DNA from: Polyangium fumosum
Lineage (GTDB): Bacteria > Myxococcota_A > Polyangia > Polyangiales > Polyangiaceae
DNA length: 64,000 bases
Assembly (NCBI RefSeq): GCF_005144585.1
Contig: NZ_SSMQ01000042.1
Location: 46,493 to 110,492 of the forward strand
Direction of reading: 5' to 3'
Shown here: positions 15,844 through 26,209 of the stretch, in pieces
How the letters are laid out: every line of letters begins with the position of its first letter
Position numbering within the stretch: the first letter of the stretch is position 1
Notes under the pieces: generated by a model
Told to the model about the DNA's origin: nothing
The model's input: the letters and a program-made list of their open reading frames with translations, nothing else
Database searches by the model: none
Made by a program: the position numbers and the translations under genes

Positions 15844-17793
15844 TCAGGGCTGCGTCGCGGCGGCAAATGCGGCGCGGTAGGCGGGCAGGAGGCGGCGCGC
15901 GCCCGCGGGGGTGAGGTGATGGTGGTCGCAGTAGAGGGAGCGGCCGTCGACGCCCGCGATCGGGAGGCCCTCCGTGGTGGAGAGCGCGCCGATGGAGTCG
16001 ACGAGCGTCGCGCCGGCGGCGACGATCTCCGATTCGAAGGCTTGCATCGGGCTCGGCACGTGAAGCTCCGCCAGCGTGACCTCGCCGCTCGGCGGAGCGA
16101 GGCCGACGAGGGCGCGCCGCGCGAGCTCTTGCGGCACGTCGACCGCGTATTTCGGCACCTCGCGCTGGAACCAGACGCGCACGCCGAGCGCCCGGAGATC
16201 CTTGATGGTCAAAAGGAGGGCCTTCACGAGCGGGTCGTGGCTCGGCGGATCTTCGCGGAAGTACGAGCTCCAGTAGGCGACCAGGACGACGTCGGTGATG
16301 CCGGCGGTCGGGATCAACTCGAAGAGGGACTCGCTGTACGGCAAGGCCCGTTCGTTGAGGCCATACGTTTCACGCACGTAATATCCCCGCACGGGCGCGG
16401 TCGAGGCGTGGGTCGCGACGAGCCCTTTCCAGCCGACGTCGCGGCATGCCTCATCGATCGCAGACATGACGGCCATGGCGTGGCTGTCGCCCCAGACGAG
16501 GACCGTCGGGTCTTTGTCCTCGTCGCGGACGCCGATCGAAGGCAGGTTCCGCGCGCGCATTCGATCGAGGCCGACGATGTGCAGGTATTTCGGGTCGATC
16601 TTGGCGTCGAGCCATCCGAGCGCGGCCGGCGGGACCTGCGAAATCTCTCCATGCGCGGAAATGGAGGCGCCGCCGAGCAGGAGCGCGCCCATGGCGACGG
16701 CGGTCCCGACCCCGACCCAGGCGCGGCTCCGGCGCGGCCGAGGTTTGCGGAAGGGTTGCTCGACGAAACGCCACGAAAGCACGGCCAGCACGAACGCGCC
16801 GAGGACGACCGCGCTGCGAAAGAGCCACGCGTCGCCGCCCACTTTCCAGGAATGGGCGATCGCGAGCGGAGGCCAGTGCCAGAGGTAAAACGAATACGAG
16901 ACGAGGCCGAGGAAGACGAACGGGCGTGAGGCGAGCGCGAGGCCGCTCCAGGTGGGCGGCGGTCCGGCCACGCTGCGCAGGTTTGCCAGGAGGAACAGGA
17001 GCGCCCCGAGGCACGGCGCGGCGGCGGCCACCCCGGGGAAGGGGGTTTCCCGGGTGAAGAGAAGGGAGCACGCGGCGATCAGCGTGAGGCCGCCGATCGA
17101 AAGGAGCTCACGCGCGTGGCCGAGGCGCGCGAGGGGTTTGGCAGGGACGAAGGCGAGGAGCGCGCCGGCGAGCAGTTCGAAGGCGCGCGCGGGGAGGAGG
17201 TAGAAGGCCGACGGTGGGTCGATCCGCGTGATGCGGATGCTCGCGGCCAGGCTCAGCGCGGCGGTGATCCCGAGGACGAGCGCGAGGCGCAGGTGCGAGC
17301 GCTTCACGAGGCGAAACGCGAGGAGGAGCAGGGGCGGGAACAGGAGGTAAAACTGCTCCTCGACGGCGAGCGACCACGTGTGGAGCAAGGGTTGCTCCTC
17401 GGCGCGCGCGGAGAAGTAGCCGAGGTTGTTCCGGTAAAACACGTTCGAGGCGAAGGCCGCGAGGTACATGGCCGAGCGGCCGACGCCTTCGAGCGCGTCC
17501 GGCGGGAGGAATGCAATCGACAGGAGGAGCGCGGCGGCGCTGGCCGGCACGAGCGCAGGCAGGATCCGCCGGGCGCGCCGCTCCCAGAAATCGGCGAGGC
17601 GGAACGTGTCGTTCCGGAGATCCCGGAGGATCAGCGACGTGATGAGGAAGCCGGAGATGACGAAAAAGACGTCGACGCCGACGTACCCGCCCGCGAGCCC
17701 GAGATCGGCGTGGAAGAGGACCACGCTGGTCACGGCGATCGCCCGGAGACCGTCGATCTCGGGCCGGTAGGTGGGAGATTGTTCGGGCTTCAA
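15844..17793 (-). CDS. Acyltransferase-3 with C-terminal SGNH domain (OafA-like)
   Basis: 649 aa. Residues 10-350 are a membrane acyltransferase-3 domain with about ten helices: RPEIDGLRAIAV, catalytic H28 in VVLFHAD, GVDVFFVISGFLIT, FWERRARRILPAL and HTWSLAVEEQFYL. A linker helix leads to a periplasmic SGNH domain with VWGDSHAMAV near residue 434 (nucleophile Ser) and CDHHHLTPAGARRL at the C-terminus (Asp/His). Such proteins O-acetylate surface polysaccharides such as O-antigen or exopolysaccharide. The target here is unknown. It stands alone, 28 nt upstream of no partner gene, between the TPR/HEAT gene and the protease gene. Confidence 0.93.
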   Translation of the reverse strand: MKPEQSPTYRPEIDGLRAIAVTSVVLFHADLGLAGGYVGVDVFFVISGFLITSLILRDLRNDTFRLADFWERRARRILPALVPASAAALLLSIAFLPPDALEGVGRSAMYLAAFASNVFYRNNLGYFSARAEEQPLLHTWSLAVEEQFYLLFPPLLLLAFRLVKRSHLRLALVLGITAALSLAASIRITRIDPPSAFYLLPARAFELLAGALLAFVPAKPLARLGHARELLSIGGLTLIAACSLLFTRETPFPGVAAAAPCLGALLFLLANLRSVAGPPPTWSGLALASRPFVFLGLVSYSFYLWHWPPLAIAHSWKVGGDAWLFRSAVVLGAFVLAVLSWRFVEQPFRKPRPRRSRAWVGVGTAVAMGALLLGGASISAHGEISQVPPAALGWLDAKIDPKYLHIVGLDRMRARNLPSIGVRDEDKDPTVLVWGDSHAMAVMSAIDEACRDVGWKGLVATHASTAPVRGYYVRETYGLNERALPYSESLFELIPTAGITDVVLVAYWSSYFREDPPSHDPLVKALLLTIKDLRALGVRVWFQREVPKYAVDVPQELARRALVGLAPPSGEVTLAELHVPSPMQAFESEIVAAGATLVDSIGALSTTEGLPIAGVDGRSLYCDHHHLTPAGARRLLPAYRAAFAAATQP

Positions 17794-17820
17794 ATCGAAT
17801 CGCGCGTCACCGCGCGGAGC

Positions 17821-19104
17821 TCATTCGTATCCGGAGAGGCGCCAGTGCCCCTGCTCGAAGCGGAAGCGCATCGTCCGGCGCTCGCCCGAGCCGAGATCCA
17901 TGCCGACGCGCACGAAGCCGCGATCGTCGTAATCACGCACGTCCTTCTCGACGACGCGCGAGCACGGGTCCCCGTTGACGCCCTTCTGACGCTTCAAGTC
18001 GACGTAAAGGTACGCGAACGTGAGCCCGCGCAGGTGCTCCATCACGTCGCCCTTTTTCACGGCGGACACGAGCTCGCCAAAGGCCTCCTCGTTGACCTTG
18101 GGTTTGCCCGGGGTGAGCTCGCCCGTGTCCTCGTTGCGTTGCGGAGGACCATTCTCGATGTAGCGGAGCTCCCAGGTAGGCACGCCGCGGTCGGCGACGA
18201 GGCGATCCGAGACCAGCGCGACGGTGGAGATCGGAGGCTCGCCGCCGATGCTGAGCTCGTCCATGAGCTCCTTGCACGAGGTCTGGATCTGCTTGATCGT
18301 CGCCTGGACGTCCGACTTCGCCGGCACCTTGAAGGCGCGCTCGAGCACGCCCTTCACCGTGGCGGCGGGGACCGCGCTGTAGAGGTTGTCGTTCGAGCGC
18401 ATCGTCAGGGTGTTGATGCCAATGACCTCGAGCGAGTCTTTGCGGAAGAGGGGACCGCCGCTGTTGCCCGGATCGATCGCGGCCGTGTGCTGCAGGAACG
18501 AGGACTTGTGGCCGCGCACCGTGACCGAAAAATCGGCGTTCGAGATGGTGCCGCTCGTGAGGCGGTACGATTGCTGGTCGCCGACGCGCGGATACCCCGA
18601 GGCCTGGACCGACTCGTCGTTCTTCACGCCGACGTCGGCGAGCGTGGCCACCGCAATGGCGCTCGTCGCCAAGCTCTCGGGCACCTTCACCACGGCGACG
18701 TCATACTTGTCGTCGGTATAAAGGACCTCGCAATCGCTGAGCGAGGTGTGTTCGTCGAGGACGATCGTGACCTTGGGCGCGCTGTCCACGACGTGCCGGT
18801 TCGTGATGAGCACGAGGCCCTTGCCGTCCGGCGATTTGAGGAAAAACCCGCTGCCGGTCGAGGTCCAGCCCACGCCGGCGGTGCCCACGGCGTCCGGGAG
18901 GCGCGACTTCTTTACCGTGTCGACGAACGCGGTCTTCACGTCTTCGGGCAGCTCGGCCTTGACACGCACGGTGGCCTTGCGCTGCATCTCCGGGACGTTG
19001 ACCTTGGCGGCGGGCGCGGCGGGCTCCTTCGTCTCCGGCAAAGGCGTCGAGCCGCCGCAGCCCATCAAGAAAAGAACCAATCCGAACGCGAGCCTGGGAG
19101 CCAT
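17821..19104 (-). CDS. Trypsin-like serine protease lipoprotein (S1C type)
   Basis: 427 aa from ATG at 19104. The lipoprotein signal ends LFLMGC (Cys16), so it should be anchored in the periplasm or at the surface. The catalytic triad can be read directly: H104 in ITNRHVV, D135 in DKYDVAVVK and S215 in DPGNSGGP, with GSGFFL ahead of the histidine. This is the HtrA/DegP-like protease fold but without a recognisable PDZ domain; the C-terminal 200 residues are a separate alpha/beta region of unknown role. The 27-residue extension to 19185 is rejected because it precedes the signal peptide. Confidence 0.88.
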   Translation of the reverse strand: MAPRLAFGLVLFLMGCGGSTPLPETKEPAAPAAKVNVPEMQRKATVRVKAELPEDVKTAFVDTVKKSRLPDAVGTAGVGWTSTGSGFFLKSPDGKGLVLITNRHVVDSAPKVTIVLDEHTSLSDCEVLYTDDKYDVAVVKVPESLATSAIAVATLADVGVKNDESVQASGYPRVGDQQSYRLTSGTISNADFSVTVRGHKSSFLQHTAAIDPGNSGGPLFRKDSLEVIGINTLTMRSNDNLYSAVPAATVKGVLERAFKVPAKSDVQATIKQIQTSCKELMDELSIGGEPPISTVALVSDRLVADRGVPTWELRYIENGPPQRNEDTGELTPGKPKVNEEAFGELVSAVKKGDVMEHLRGLTFAYLYVDLKRQKGVNGDPCSRVVEKDVRDYDDRGFVRVGMDLGSGERRTMRFRFEQGHWRLSGYE

Positions 19105-19188
19105 CGGCACATTCCTCGTGGGGGTGGATGGAAATCGCAAAGCTCGATCAGACACGACTCCGAGGACGTTGGCAAGTCGTGCCAAGAA

Positions 19189-20550
19189 TCAGCGGCGAAA
19201 CGTGGACAATGCCGCGAGGAGCGCAAACCCGAGCGTGACGAGCGTGATGGCGAGCGCGACGCGGAGCGCCGGATGGCGCTCGCGCGCCGCCGCCACGATA
19301 CGCCGTTGATCCTCGGGCGGAATGGGCGCGCCCGCCTCGTCGCTCGCTTCGAGCGAGACGGCCGCGGCGAGGTTCGTGTCGAGGTCCCGCTGCGACGCCC
19401 GCGTCCGCACGAGGATCAAGAGGACCTCCGCGAGCGCCGCGACCGCGACGAGGAAAACGGCCGCGCGCCGCGCCGAGGAGGCCCGCGCGTGTTCGCGTGC
19501 TTCGGCGGCGGCCGATCCGTCGAGGAGGAGTTCGAGGCGAGGCGCGGCGGCGGAGGGGGGTTGTGCCGCGAGGGGCCAGGCAATCGTGGCGACGCCGCGC
19601 TCGCCGGGGTCGCCGGAGACGATGACCTGCGCGGGTCCCTCCGGGGGCGTGACGTCGAGGCGGCCGCGGAAGAACCCGACGTCGTCGCGGGTGACGGGGA
19701 CGACCGCGCCGAGGATGCGGCCTACGTCGGTGACGACGGAGGCGTAGACGCGATCGCGCGGGGCGGGCGAGACGAACGTGAGGCCGGCGTGGAGGTCGGG
19801 GTCGAGCCAGATGGCGCCCGGATGCACGGGCAAGAGGCCTTCCCAGCGGCCTTCGTGGCCATCGGGATCCCGGGCGGAGATCACGAGCTCGACGTGGTGC
19901 GCGAGCGGCGTGACGGTGAAGGACGCGGCCCCGCGCTCGTCGGTGTCGTTTTTCTCGGGCGTGATCGTCGTGCCGGACCCCGAAAACGAGAGCGTGATGC
20001 CCGCGAAGCTCGGGCGATAGGGCGAGGCGTGCTCGGGCAGGCCCACGGCGACGTCGAGCGTCTCCGGGAAAGGCGAGACGAGGTGGCCGCGGCGCGCGTG
20101 CACGAAGAAGCGGAAAGAACCGCTCGAAACGCCCGCGATGTCGCGCGCGGGGGCGGCCTTCGGAGGCGGAGGCCGGAGCGGCACGGTCCCCTCGGCGAGG
20201 ACCGTTTTTCCCTGGAGGACCCGCACATCGAGCGGGCCCGTGAGCGGCGCGTTCGCCTCGATCGAGGCTTCGCCGACGCCGTCCGGGCCGAGTGAAACCG
20301 TCTCGGGCGCGAGGTTCGTCCCGGCGTCCGTGACCTCGACGGTCACGCCTTCGAGCGCGGCGACGTCGTCCACGCCGAACAATCGGCGCGCGCCTTCGAG
20401 GCGGAGGGCGAGGGTCCGGCCGCCGGCCACGGGCACGCCGCGCACCCGCACGAAGGGCGCGGGGTTCGGCGAACCCGGGCCAAAGAGCACGAGGGCGGTG
20501 ACGATCACCGAGGCCGCGGGCACGACGTAGGTGGCCAGGCGGCCGAGCAT
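19189..20550 (-). CDS. Membrane-anchored protein with Ig-like extracytoplasmic region
   Basis: 453 aa from ATG at 20550. One N-terminal membrane segment (LATYVVPAASVIVTALVLF) is followed by about 320 residues of beta-rich sequence with repeats of the form VRVRGVPVAGGRTLALRLEG and GAASFTVTPLAHHVELVISA, suggesting two or three Ig-like or carboxypeptidase-regulatory-like domains. Two C-terminal membrane segments follow (AAVFLVAVAALAEVLLILV and ALRVALAITLVTLGFALLAAL) with an acidic loop between. I do not recognise the family. It is divergent from the zinc-ribbon membrane protein starting at 20618. Confidence 0.7.
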   Translation of the reverse strand: MLGRLATYVVPAASVIVTALVLFGPGSPNPAPFVRVRGVPVAGGRTLALRLEGARRLFGVDDVAALEGVTVEVTDAGTNLAPETVSLGPDGVGEASIEANAPLTGPLDVRVLQGKTVLAEGTVPLRPPPPKAAPARDIAGVSSGSFRFFVHARRGHLVSPFPETLDVAVGLPEHASPYRPSFAGITLSFSGSGTTITPEKNDTDERGAASFTVTPLAHHVELVISARDPDGHEGRWEGLLPVHPGAIWLDPDLHAGLTFVSPAPRDRVYASVVTDVGRILGAVVPVTRDDVGFFRGRLDVTPPEGPAQVIVSGDPGERGVATIAWPLAAQPPSAAAPRLELLLDGSAAAEAREHARASSARRAAVFLVAVAALAEVLLILVRTRASQRDLDTNLAAAVSLEASDEAGAPIPPEDQRRIVAAARERHPALRVALAITLVTLGFALLAALSTFRR

Positions 20551-20617
20551 GCCATGCGAGTCTACCTTGCCTGTTTGCGTTCGGGCAGCGCATCCGATAG
20601 AGCAAGCGCGAGGGACG

Positions 20618-21340
20618 ATGGGAGAGGCAAAGACGAAGAAGGGCGGAAAGAAGGCGCCTTCGCGGGACGAGGTCGTGCTGAAGCTCCGCTCGGATCCGCG
20701 CACGGAGAAGCGGTTCGAGCCGAAGAGCTCGCCGTCGGCGATCCTGTCGGTGCTCGCGTTCTCGGTGGCGGCAGTGCTCGTCGGGGCCGGGACGTACGGG
20801 CAATGGCTGCGCGACGAGGCGCTCGGGCCGCACAAAGCCGCGCCGTACCTGCTCGCCGCCGGCGCGGCCGTGCTGCTCGTGACGGCGCTGTTCGGGCCAC
20901 GGGCGGCGCTGCCGATCCGCGTGGGCGACGCGGGCGTCGGGGTCGAGAAGGGCGGAAACGAGATCGAGCGGATCGCGTGGAACGCGGTGCGCCGGCTCGT
21001 GCTCGGCGATCGGACGCTGACGGTGGAGGGGGAGGGGACGTCGATCGTGATCTCCCTCGCGGCGCTGCCCGAGGCGGCCGGCAAGGTGCTGCGCGAGGCG
21101 CGCGAGCGGATCCCGGCGAAGATGGAGGACCTCGCGGCGGGGGCGCTGGAAAACGCGAACGAGGGATCGGCCGAGACGCTGCCGCTCGAGCCGGCGCAGG
21201 TCGCGGGGCTCAAGTGCAAGGCGAGCGGCAAGCTCATCGCGTTCGAGCGCGACGCACGGCTCTGCGGCCGGTGCGGCGAGGTCTACCACAAGGACGCCGT
21301 GCCGAAGCGCTGCGCGACGTGTGACGCGCGGCTCAAGTAG
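20618..21340 (+). CDS. Two-helix membrane protein with C-terminal zinc ribbon
   Basis: 240 aa from ATG at 20618; the ORF is open to 20531 but that part overlaps the divergent promoter. Two membrane segments (about residues 38-58, SAILSVLAFSVAAVLVGAGTYG, shortened here to its ends SAIL and GTYG, and 72-90, PYLLAAGAAVLLVTALFG) are followed by a PH-like region (VRRLVLGDRTLTVEGEGTS) and a C-terminal zinc ribbon with CKASGK, CGRCGEVYH and CATCDARL. No enzyme motif. The function is unknown; the ribbon sits on the same side as the PH-like region, presumably cytoplasmic. Confidence 0.72.
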   Translation: MGEAKTKKGGKKAPSRDEVVLKLRSDPRTEKRFEPKSSPSAILSVLAFSVAAVLVGAGTYGQWLRDEALGPHKAAPYLLAAGAAVLLVTALFGPRAALPIRVGDAGVGVEKGGNEIERIAWNAVRRLVLGDRTLTVEGEGTSIVISLAALPEAAGKVLREARERIPAKMEDLAAGALENANEGSAETLPLEPAQVAGLKCKASGKLIAFERDARLCGRCGEVYHKDAVPKRCATCDARLK

Positions 21341-21379
21341 TACGTACAAGACGGGTCTGGCTCGGGTACGCTCCGGGCC

Positions 21380-22918
21380 ATGTCGACTTCGCACCTCGAT
21401 TCTCCGCGCAAGATCCTCGATCTCGGCGCAGGCGCCTCGGCCTGCGCATGGCTCGGGGGCCCGGGCCTCGTCGCGTTTTTGACGTCGAGGCCAGCCCGCA
21501 TGGCGGTCACGCCCGTGGCGGCGACGAGCGGAGACGCGATCGATCTGCCTCGCATCACCGCGCAGGAGGTGGCGCTGCTGTCGAAAGACGTGGCGCTCGT
21601 GCGCGACAAGGAGGGCACGGTGTGGTCCGTGCCGCTCGCCGATCCGTACCGGGTGCGTGAGATCGTACGCGACATGCGGATGCTGCTCGCGCGTCCCTCC
21701 GGAGAAGGCGCGCTCGCGATCAGCGACGAGGGCAAGGTGCTCACGCTCTCGCTCGGTCGTGGTGAGGTGGGCGCGCGGCCGGTCGAGGTTCCGGGGCGCA
21801 TGCGCGCGGGGGACGTGGGGGACGGCGTGACGTACCTGCTGGCCGAGGGGGAAGGCGGCGGGCAGCTTCGCGTGTATCCGGGCACGGCGCCGGAGCGCGG
21901 GCCGAGCGCGCGGGTGACGTTGCCGGCGGAGGCGGCGGAGTTCGATCAGGTGCGCGGAGGCCGCGTGTCCTGCGTGGTGTACAAGCGCGGCAGCGCGGGG
22001 CTTTGCGTGGTGATGCGGGATGGGGAGCGCGCGGAGGCGTCACTCGTCACGCTGGACGCGCCGATCGCAGATGTCGCGGTGACGGACACGAGCGTGATCG
22101 TGGCGTTCGCGAGCGGGAAGCTCGCGCTGTACGAGGCGGCGTCGCTGGCCGCGCCGAGCGAGGGACCAAAGGCGCCGGTGAGCACGACGGCGGCGGGCGG
22201 AAAAGGCCGGCCGCGGGTGCTCTTGGTGACGACGACGAAGGGGGCGACGTCGGTCTGGATCGGGACGACCGAGGGCGAGGTGATGCGCGCCGCGGTCGTC
22301 GAGGTGGCCGCGGCGCCGGAGCCGCCGGCCGCGGAGCCCGCGGCGGCGGTCGTCGAGGGGCCGTCGAAGGAGGAGATCGAGGCGCTCCGCAAGGAGGTCG
22401 CGTCGCTGCAGGGGGCGCTCTCGGAAAAGGAACGAGAGACCGAGGTGGCGAAGGGCGAGGTCGAAGCGGGAAGGCGTGAGCACGAGGCTGCAAGGGGCGC
22501 GCTCGAAGCAGAAAGGCGTGAGCACGAGTCTTTGAGGCGCGTGCTCGAAGTAGAAAGGCGTGAGCACGAGTCTGTGAGGGGCGCGCTCGAAGCAGAAAGG
22601 CGTGAGCACGAGTCTGTGAGGGGTGTGCTCGAAGCAGAAAGGCGTGAGCACGAGTCTTTGAGGCGCGTGCTCGAAGCTGAAAGGCGTGAGCACGAGTCTG
22701 CGAGGGGCGCGCTCGAAGCTGAAAGACGCGAGCACGAGGCGGTGAAGGGTGCGCTTGAAGCTGCGAAGCAGGAACTCGCGCGCGCCCTCGACGAGCTCCG
22801 CGAGGAGCGCGCAAAGTTCGAGCACAGCCTGGGCAAGCGAATCGACGGCGTCCTGCCCGAGCGCGTGCGCGGCGGCCTCGACTTCGTGGTCTCGCTCGTC
22901 GAGAACCGGCGCCGCTAG
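21380..22918 (+). CDS. Beta-propeller-like protein with expanded coiled-coil tail
   Basis: 512 aa, no signal peptide. Residues 1-310 are a run of short beta units (VALVRDKEGTVWSVPLADP, LAISDEGKVLTLSLGRGE, VIVAFASGKLALYEA) like a WD40 or YVTN propeller. After an Ala/Pro/Glu linker, residues 330-480 form a long coiled coil. Its centre is seven units of 14 residues (EAERREHESVRGVL type), which is two heptads each. The last 30 residues (KRIDGVLPERVRGGLDFVVSLV) form a conserved-looking amphipathic end. The tail probably mediates oligomerisation. The second hairpin repeat begins 4 nt after the stop codon. Confidence 0.75.
   Translation: MSTSHLDSPRKILDLGAGASACAWLGGPGLVAFLTSRPARMAVTPVAATSGDAIDLPRITAQEVALLSKDVALVRDKEGTVWSVPLADPYRVREIVRDMRMLLARPSGEGALAISDEGKVLTLSLGRGEVGARPVEVPGRMRAGDVGDGVTYLLAEGEGGGQLRVYPGTAPERGPSARVTLPAEAAEFDQVRGGRVSCVVYKRGSAGLCVVMRDGERAEASLVTLDAPIADVAVTDTSVIVAFASGKLALYEAASLAAPSEGPKAPVSTTAAGGKGRPRVLLVTTTKGATSVWIGTTEGEVMRAAVVEVAAAPEPPAAEPAAAVVEGPSKEEIEALRKEVASLQGALSEKERETEVAKGEVEAGRREHEAARGALEAERREHESLRRVLEVERREHESVRGALEAERREHESVRGVLEAERREHESLRRVLEAERREHESARGALEAERREHEAVKGALEAAKQELARALDELREERAKFEHSLGKRIDGVLPERVRGGLDFVVSLVENRRR
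22463..22756 (+). repeat. Tandem 42-bp coding repeat, seven units
   Basis: Seven in-frame 42-bp units encode EA(G/E)RREHE(A/S)(A/L/V)(R/K)(R/G)(A/V)L. Units 2 to 6 are nearly identical at the DNA level, including third positions. They use codons such as AGG, CGT, TCT and GAA that are uncommon in the surrounding gene, which indicates recent duplication rather than protein-level selection alone. Confidence 0.92.
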
Positions 22919-22922
22919 CGTC

Positions 22923-23223
22923 TGGGGCTTTGCCCCAGGCCCCAGCAGGGGCTGTCCGCCCCTGCACCCGGACCAGCCAGGGGCTGGACCCAAGCTCGAT
23001 GAACTGCGCGATGCGCAGTTCATCGAACAGGCCCGGTCAAGACCGGCAACGACGTTCCCCACCAAAACAGCCGCGCTGCTGGTTCGGCTGGCCCCCCGGC
23101 TTCTTCGTCGGCCTGTTTGAAAAACTGCGCGGAGCGCAGTTTTTCAACCCTGGGTCCAGCCCCTGGCTGGTCCGGGGTCGAGGGGGCGGACAGCCCCCCG
23201 CGGGGTCCGGGGCAGAGCCCCGG
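22923..23223. repeat. Mirror-arranged eight-hairpin repeat, copy 2
   Basis: Same architecture and orientation as the element at 7071-7347. Hairpins: TGGGGC-TTT-GCCCCA (22923-22937), GCAGGGGC/GCCCCTGC (22945-22965), CCAGCC-AGG-GGCTGG (22973-22987), CGATGAACTGCGC/GCGCAGTTCATCG (22997-23025). The middle holds GTCAAGAC. Then TTGAAAAACTGCGC/GCGCAGTTTTTCAA (23117-23147), CCAGCC-CCT-GGCTGG (23156-23170), GGGGGC/GCCCCC (23182-23198) and CCGGGGC-AGA-GCCCCGG (23207-23223). It lies between two convergent genes and fills their gap. Confidence 0.93.
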
Positions 23224-23239
23224 GCGCGGCGCTGCCTGC

Positions 23240-24208
<969 letters not shown>

Positions 24209-24287
24209 GCTTCCGATCTCGCTTGAAAACAGGGGAGGGGGAGGGCGTAGCGCGGCGCGCCTTGCCTGTCGAGCGCGAGCGCGCGCG

Positions 24288-24785
24288 TCAGCGGCCTGGG
24301 CGGAGCACCGTCGTCACGCGGAAGGAGCCGCCGATCTGCGTGGTCGCGTTCGGCTCGCTCGGGCGCGCGATGCCCACGAGCATGCCTGGGTGCAAGCCGA
24401 GCGGCAGCTCGCCGACGTCACGCACGAGCAAGCGCAGAAGCGCGATCACCATCGGGTGATGGCCGACGAGCAGCGCGTCTGCGTCTGCTGCGGCGAGCTC
24501 GCGCAGGAGCGCGACGGGCGGCGACTCGTCCGGTTCGAGCTCTGGGAACGTCTCGATCGGGATCGCCGCGACACCGAGCGCGCCGGCCATGAGCTCTGCG
24601 GTGTGATGCGCGCGCACGTAGGTGCTTGCCACGATGCGGCCGAGCGTCGGACCTTGCTGGGTCCGCAGCGTCTTGCCGATTTCCTCGACGCCGAGGATGC
24701 CTTCGGGGGTGAGGGGACGATCGCGGTCTCGTCCCGACGGCGAGCTGTCGGCCGCGAGGCCGTGGCGCATCACGTAGAGGTTCAT
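24288..24785 (-). CDS. sixA: Phosphohistidine phosphatase SixA-type histidine phosphatase
   Basis: 165 aa, the normal length of SixA. The histidine phosphatase signature is at the very start (YVMRHGLA, nucleophile H8), with R and E positions in LTPEG and [13 protein letters not shown], and the second catalytic His in [10 protein letters not shown]. coli SixA removes phosphate from phosphohistidine on HPt or PTS proteins; the substrate here is not known. Cytoplasmic. It follows recA on the same strand after 47 nt, so it may be read from the recA promoter. Confidence 0.9.
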   Translation of the reverse strand: MNLYVMRHGLAADSSPSGRDRDRPLTPEGILGVEEIGKTLRTQQGPTLGRIVASTYVRAHHTAELMAGALGVAAIPIETFPELEPDESPPVALLRELAAADADALLVGHHPMVIALLRLLVRDVGELPLGLHPGMLVGIARPSEPNATTQIGGSFRVTTVLRPGR

Positions 24786-24832
24786 GGTGACGAGAGGGAG
24801 CCTGCCACGAGGGAGGCCCCCTCGGGGATGGT

Positions 24833-25951
<1,119 letters not shown>

Positions 25952-26027
25952 GGCGACCTCGGGGGGCAGGGGGGCAAAGAGGGTACTGGGTCGCGGGTTT
26001 TGCGCCACGAACCGTTCGTCTCGGCTG

Positions 26028-26056
26028 CGTATACTGTCCGGCTGTTCAGGAGGCAA
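26028..26056 (-). promoter_or_regulatory. recA promoter with candidate LexA box in the spacer
   Basis: On the minus strand, TTGCCT (26056-26051) and TATACG (26033-26028) are separated by exactly 17 bp, a good sigma-70 type promoter 77 nt upstream of recA. The spacer, read on the plus strand as CTGTCCGGCTGTTCAGG (26034-26050), fits 15 of 17 positions of the M. xanthus LexA consensus as I remember it (CTRHAMRYBYGTTCAGS). Promoter and operator would therefore coincide exactly. No binding evidence. Confidence 0.6.
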
Positions 26057-26209
26057 GGCTGAACGGTCGCGGGTAGGACACGAAATGTCCTGTCTGGCGT
26101 GTCTCTTTTTTGGCCGCCCAAGACAGCGGCCAAGCCCCAGGGTAGGCCCGAACGAAGCGTAGCGGCGTGAGGGACGTAGGGAGCCGGCCCAACGAGGCCG
26201 GATCCCTCC

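Noticed and set aside
11328..15914. A 1528-codon ORF on the plus strand across the TPR/HEAT gene
   Set aside because: It is antisense to a well-supported gene, has no domain, and its Arg/Gly/Ala/Glu-rich composition is that of a high-GC frame shadow.
17116..20295. A 1059-codon plus-strand ORF across the acyltransferase and protease genes
   Set aside because: It crosses two unrelated real genes in antisense.
26008..26020. ACGAAC-C-GTTCGT near recA as a Gram-positive type LexA box
   Set aside because: The arms are spaced by one base instead of the four of CGAAC-N4-GTTCG boxes; the match in the promoter spacer is better.
26110..26133. TTGGCCGC-N8-GCGGCCAA hairpin between tamA and recA
   Set aside because: The T-run lies on the wrong side to make it an intrinsic terminator for either strand; role unclear, reported only here.
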